Positions 9,835 through 10,475 of a stretch of DNA of 10,475 nucleotides are shown here, piece by piece. The notes under the pieces are model-generated. The model was not told the DNA's origin. It did no database searches and saw only the letters and a list, made by a program, of their open reading frames with translations. Each line of letters begins with the position of its first letter. Position 1 is the stretch's first letter. A program made the position numbers and the translations under genes. Source of the DNA: Deltaproteobacteria bacterium (GTDB lineage: Bacteria > Desulfobacterota_B > Binatia > UBA9968); assembly GCA_005879255.1 (NCBI GenBank), contig VBKY01000126.1:1-10475 (forward strand), given 5' to 3'.

Positions 9835-10475
9835 TCAATCCTTATCTTCCTCCATCTCGGGGAGTCGTGACGCGGGAAGGTCCCTGAAGCTCGCGCTTAG
9901 GCTTGGTCTCCAGTTATCCATCGGCTTTGCTAAGGTCCAGGGAGGAAGTGGCATGAGCAGGCGGTCGGAAAGGGTGTTGATATACGGCTCGTACATCTGC
10001 CGCAAATGGTCAAGTTTCTGATCACCCTCGACGCTGCTGCGAAGCGGTATGCCAGTCGCAGTGAGGAACGTCCGCAATTTCCCGAGGTCTTCCACGGGAA
10101 GACGATCGATCTTACGCGCTCGTGGTAGCGCTCCTAAGACTTCTGCTAAATCCACAACCGCATGGCGCGAGATCGCGAACGTCATTTTGGCTTGCCACCG
10201 GACCCCGCCCTCTGCATACGCGATAATCAGGGTGCATGTATCGAGGATTGTCGCAAGCGCCGCCAACCAAGATTGGTTAGTGTGCTGCGAACGGAAGTAG
10301 CACAAGACCGGATAGGAAAGGTGACTCTCCATCAATTCCGCCACCCAAGACTCCCAGTCGTGGAGATATTGACCGAGTGCTTGCACGTTCTGCCCCTGGA
10401 TATGTCGCCGCAACAGTTCGCCTGCTGTTGGCGGGGAACCGGCGTGCGCATCCATCCGAGAGATGTTCACCTCCC
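9835..10475 (-). CDS. Partial gene, possible soluble domain of an ion-channel-like protein
   Basis: The frame is open to the right edge of the window, so the 5' end is missing; only about 213 residues are seen. A GTG at 10470 could serve as a start but the frame continues past it. The sequence is largely helical with W-, H- and R-rich conserved-looking segments: LLRRHIQGQ, then WESWVAELMESHLSYPVL, CYFRSQHTNQSWLAALATIL and KMTFAISRHAVVDLAEVL. From memory, the pattern of ESHxSYPxLxYFRSxHxNQSW resembles the cytoplasmic region following the pore in some bacterial two-transmembrane potassium-channel-like proteins; I hold this loosely. The one moderately hydrophobic stretch (WLAALATILDTCTLIIAYAE) could be a buried helix. 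The last 50 residues are proline-rich and then acidic (EMEEDKD). It might instead be a wholly uncharacterised soluble protein. Confidence 0.6.
   Translation of the reverse strand, partial: EVNISRMDAHAGSPPTAGELLRRHIQGQNVQALGQYLHDWESWVAELMESHLSYPVLCYFRSQHTNQSWLAALATILDTCTLIIAYAEGGVRWQAKMTFAISRHAVVDLAEVLGALPRARKIDRLPVEDLGKLRTFLTATGIPLRSSVEGDQKLDHLRQMYEPYINTLSDRLLMPLPPWTLAKPMDNWRPSLSASFRDLPASRLPEMEEDKD

Overview
The window looks like chromosome from a GC-rich Gram-negative bacterium with an outer membrane, since it encodes a TolC-type outer-membrane factor and an RND pump. An acidobacterial or other soil lineage would fit, but nothing here fixes the taxon. All recognisable genes lie on the minus strand, so transcription runs from right to left.

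Layout, left to right: (1) a diverged repeat, R1 copy A (1-212); (2) a two-gene ABC transporter of the FetAB type: permease 254-1087 and ATPase 1077-1850; (3) a gene-poor junction (1881-2610) holding R1 copy B, a 66-bp repeat R2 and a terminator; (4) a complete tripartite efflux operon, transcribed in the order outer-membrane factor (7070-8482), RND pump (3891-7067), periplasmic adaptor (2611-3894), ending at a hairpin terminator; (5) a second gene-poor junction (8483-9304) holding the frameshifted tail of a sensor histidine kinase, R1 copy C and the second R2; (6) an OsmC-type peroxiredoxin (9305-9733); (7) the 3' part of a gene that runs off the right edge, tentatively the soluble part of an ion-channel-like protein.

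The efflux genes are tightly packed: a 2-nt gap, then a 4-nt stop/start overlap. They should be co-transcribed and together span both membranes. FetA and FetB overlap by 11 nt and form one transporter, linked in the family to iron export and oxidative stress; OsmC also acts on peroxides. The protein genes are ordinary.

The unusual part is the junctions. R1 occurs three times in one orientation and brackets both the ABC block (A/B) and the efflux block (B/C). R2 occurs twice, just inside R1 copies B and C, at 63 of 66 identical positions. The kinase relic shows that the sequence upstream of the efflux operon has been cut down next to R1 copy C. This looks like a region assembled or rearranged at a repeated relic element, whose identity I could not establish. 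I found no new defence or metabolic system.
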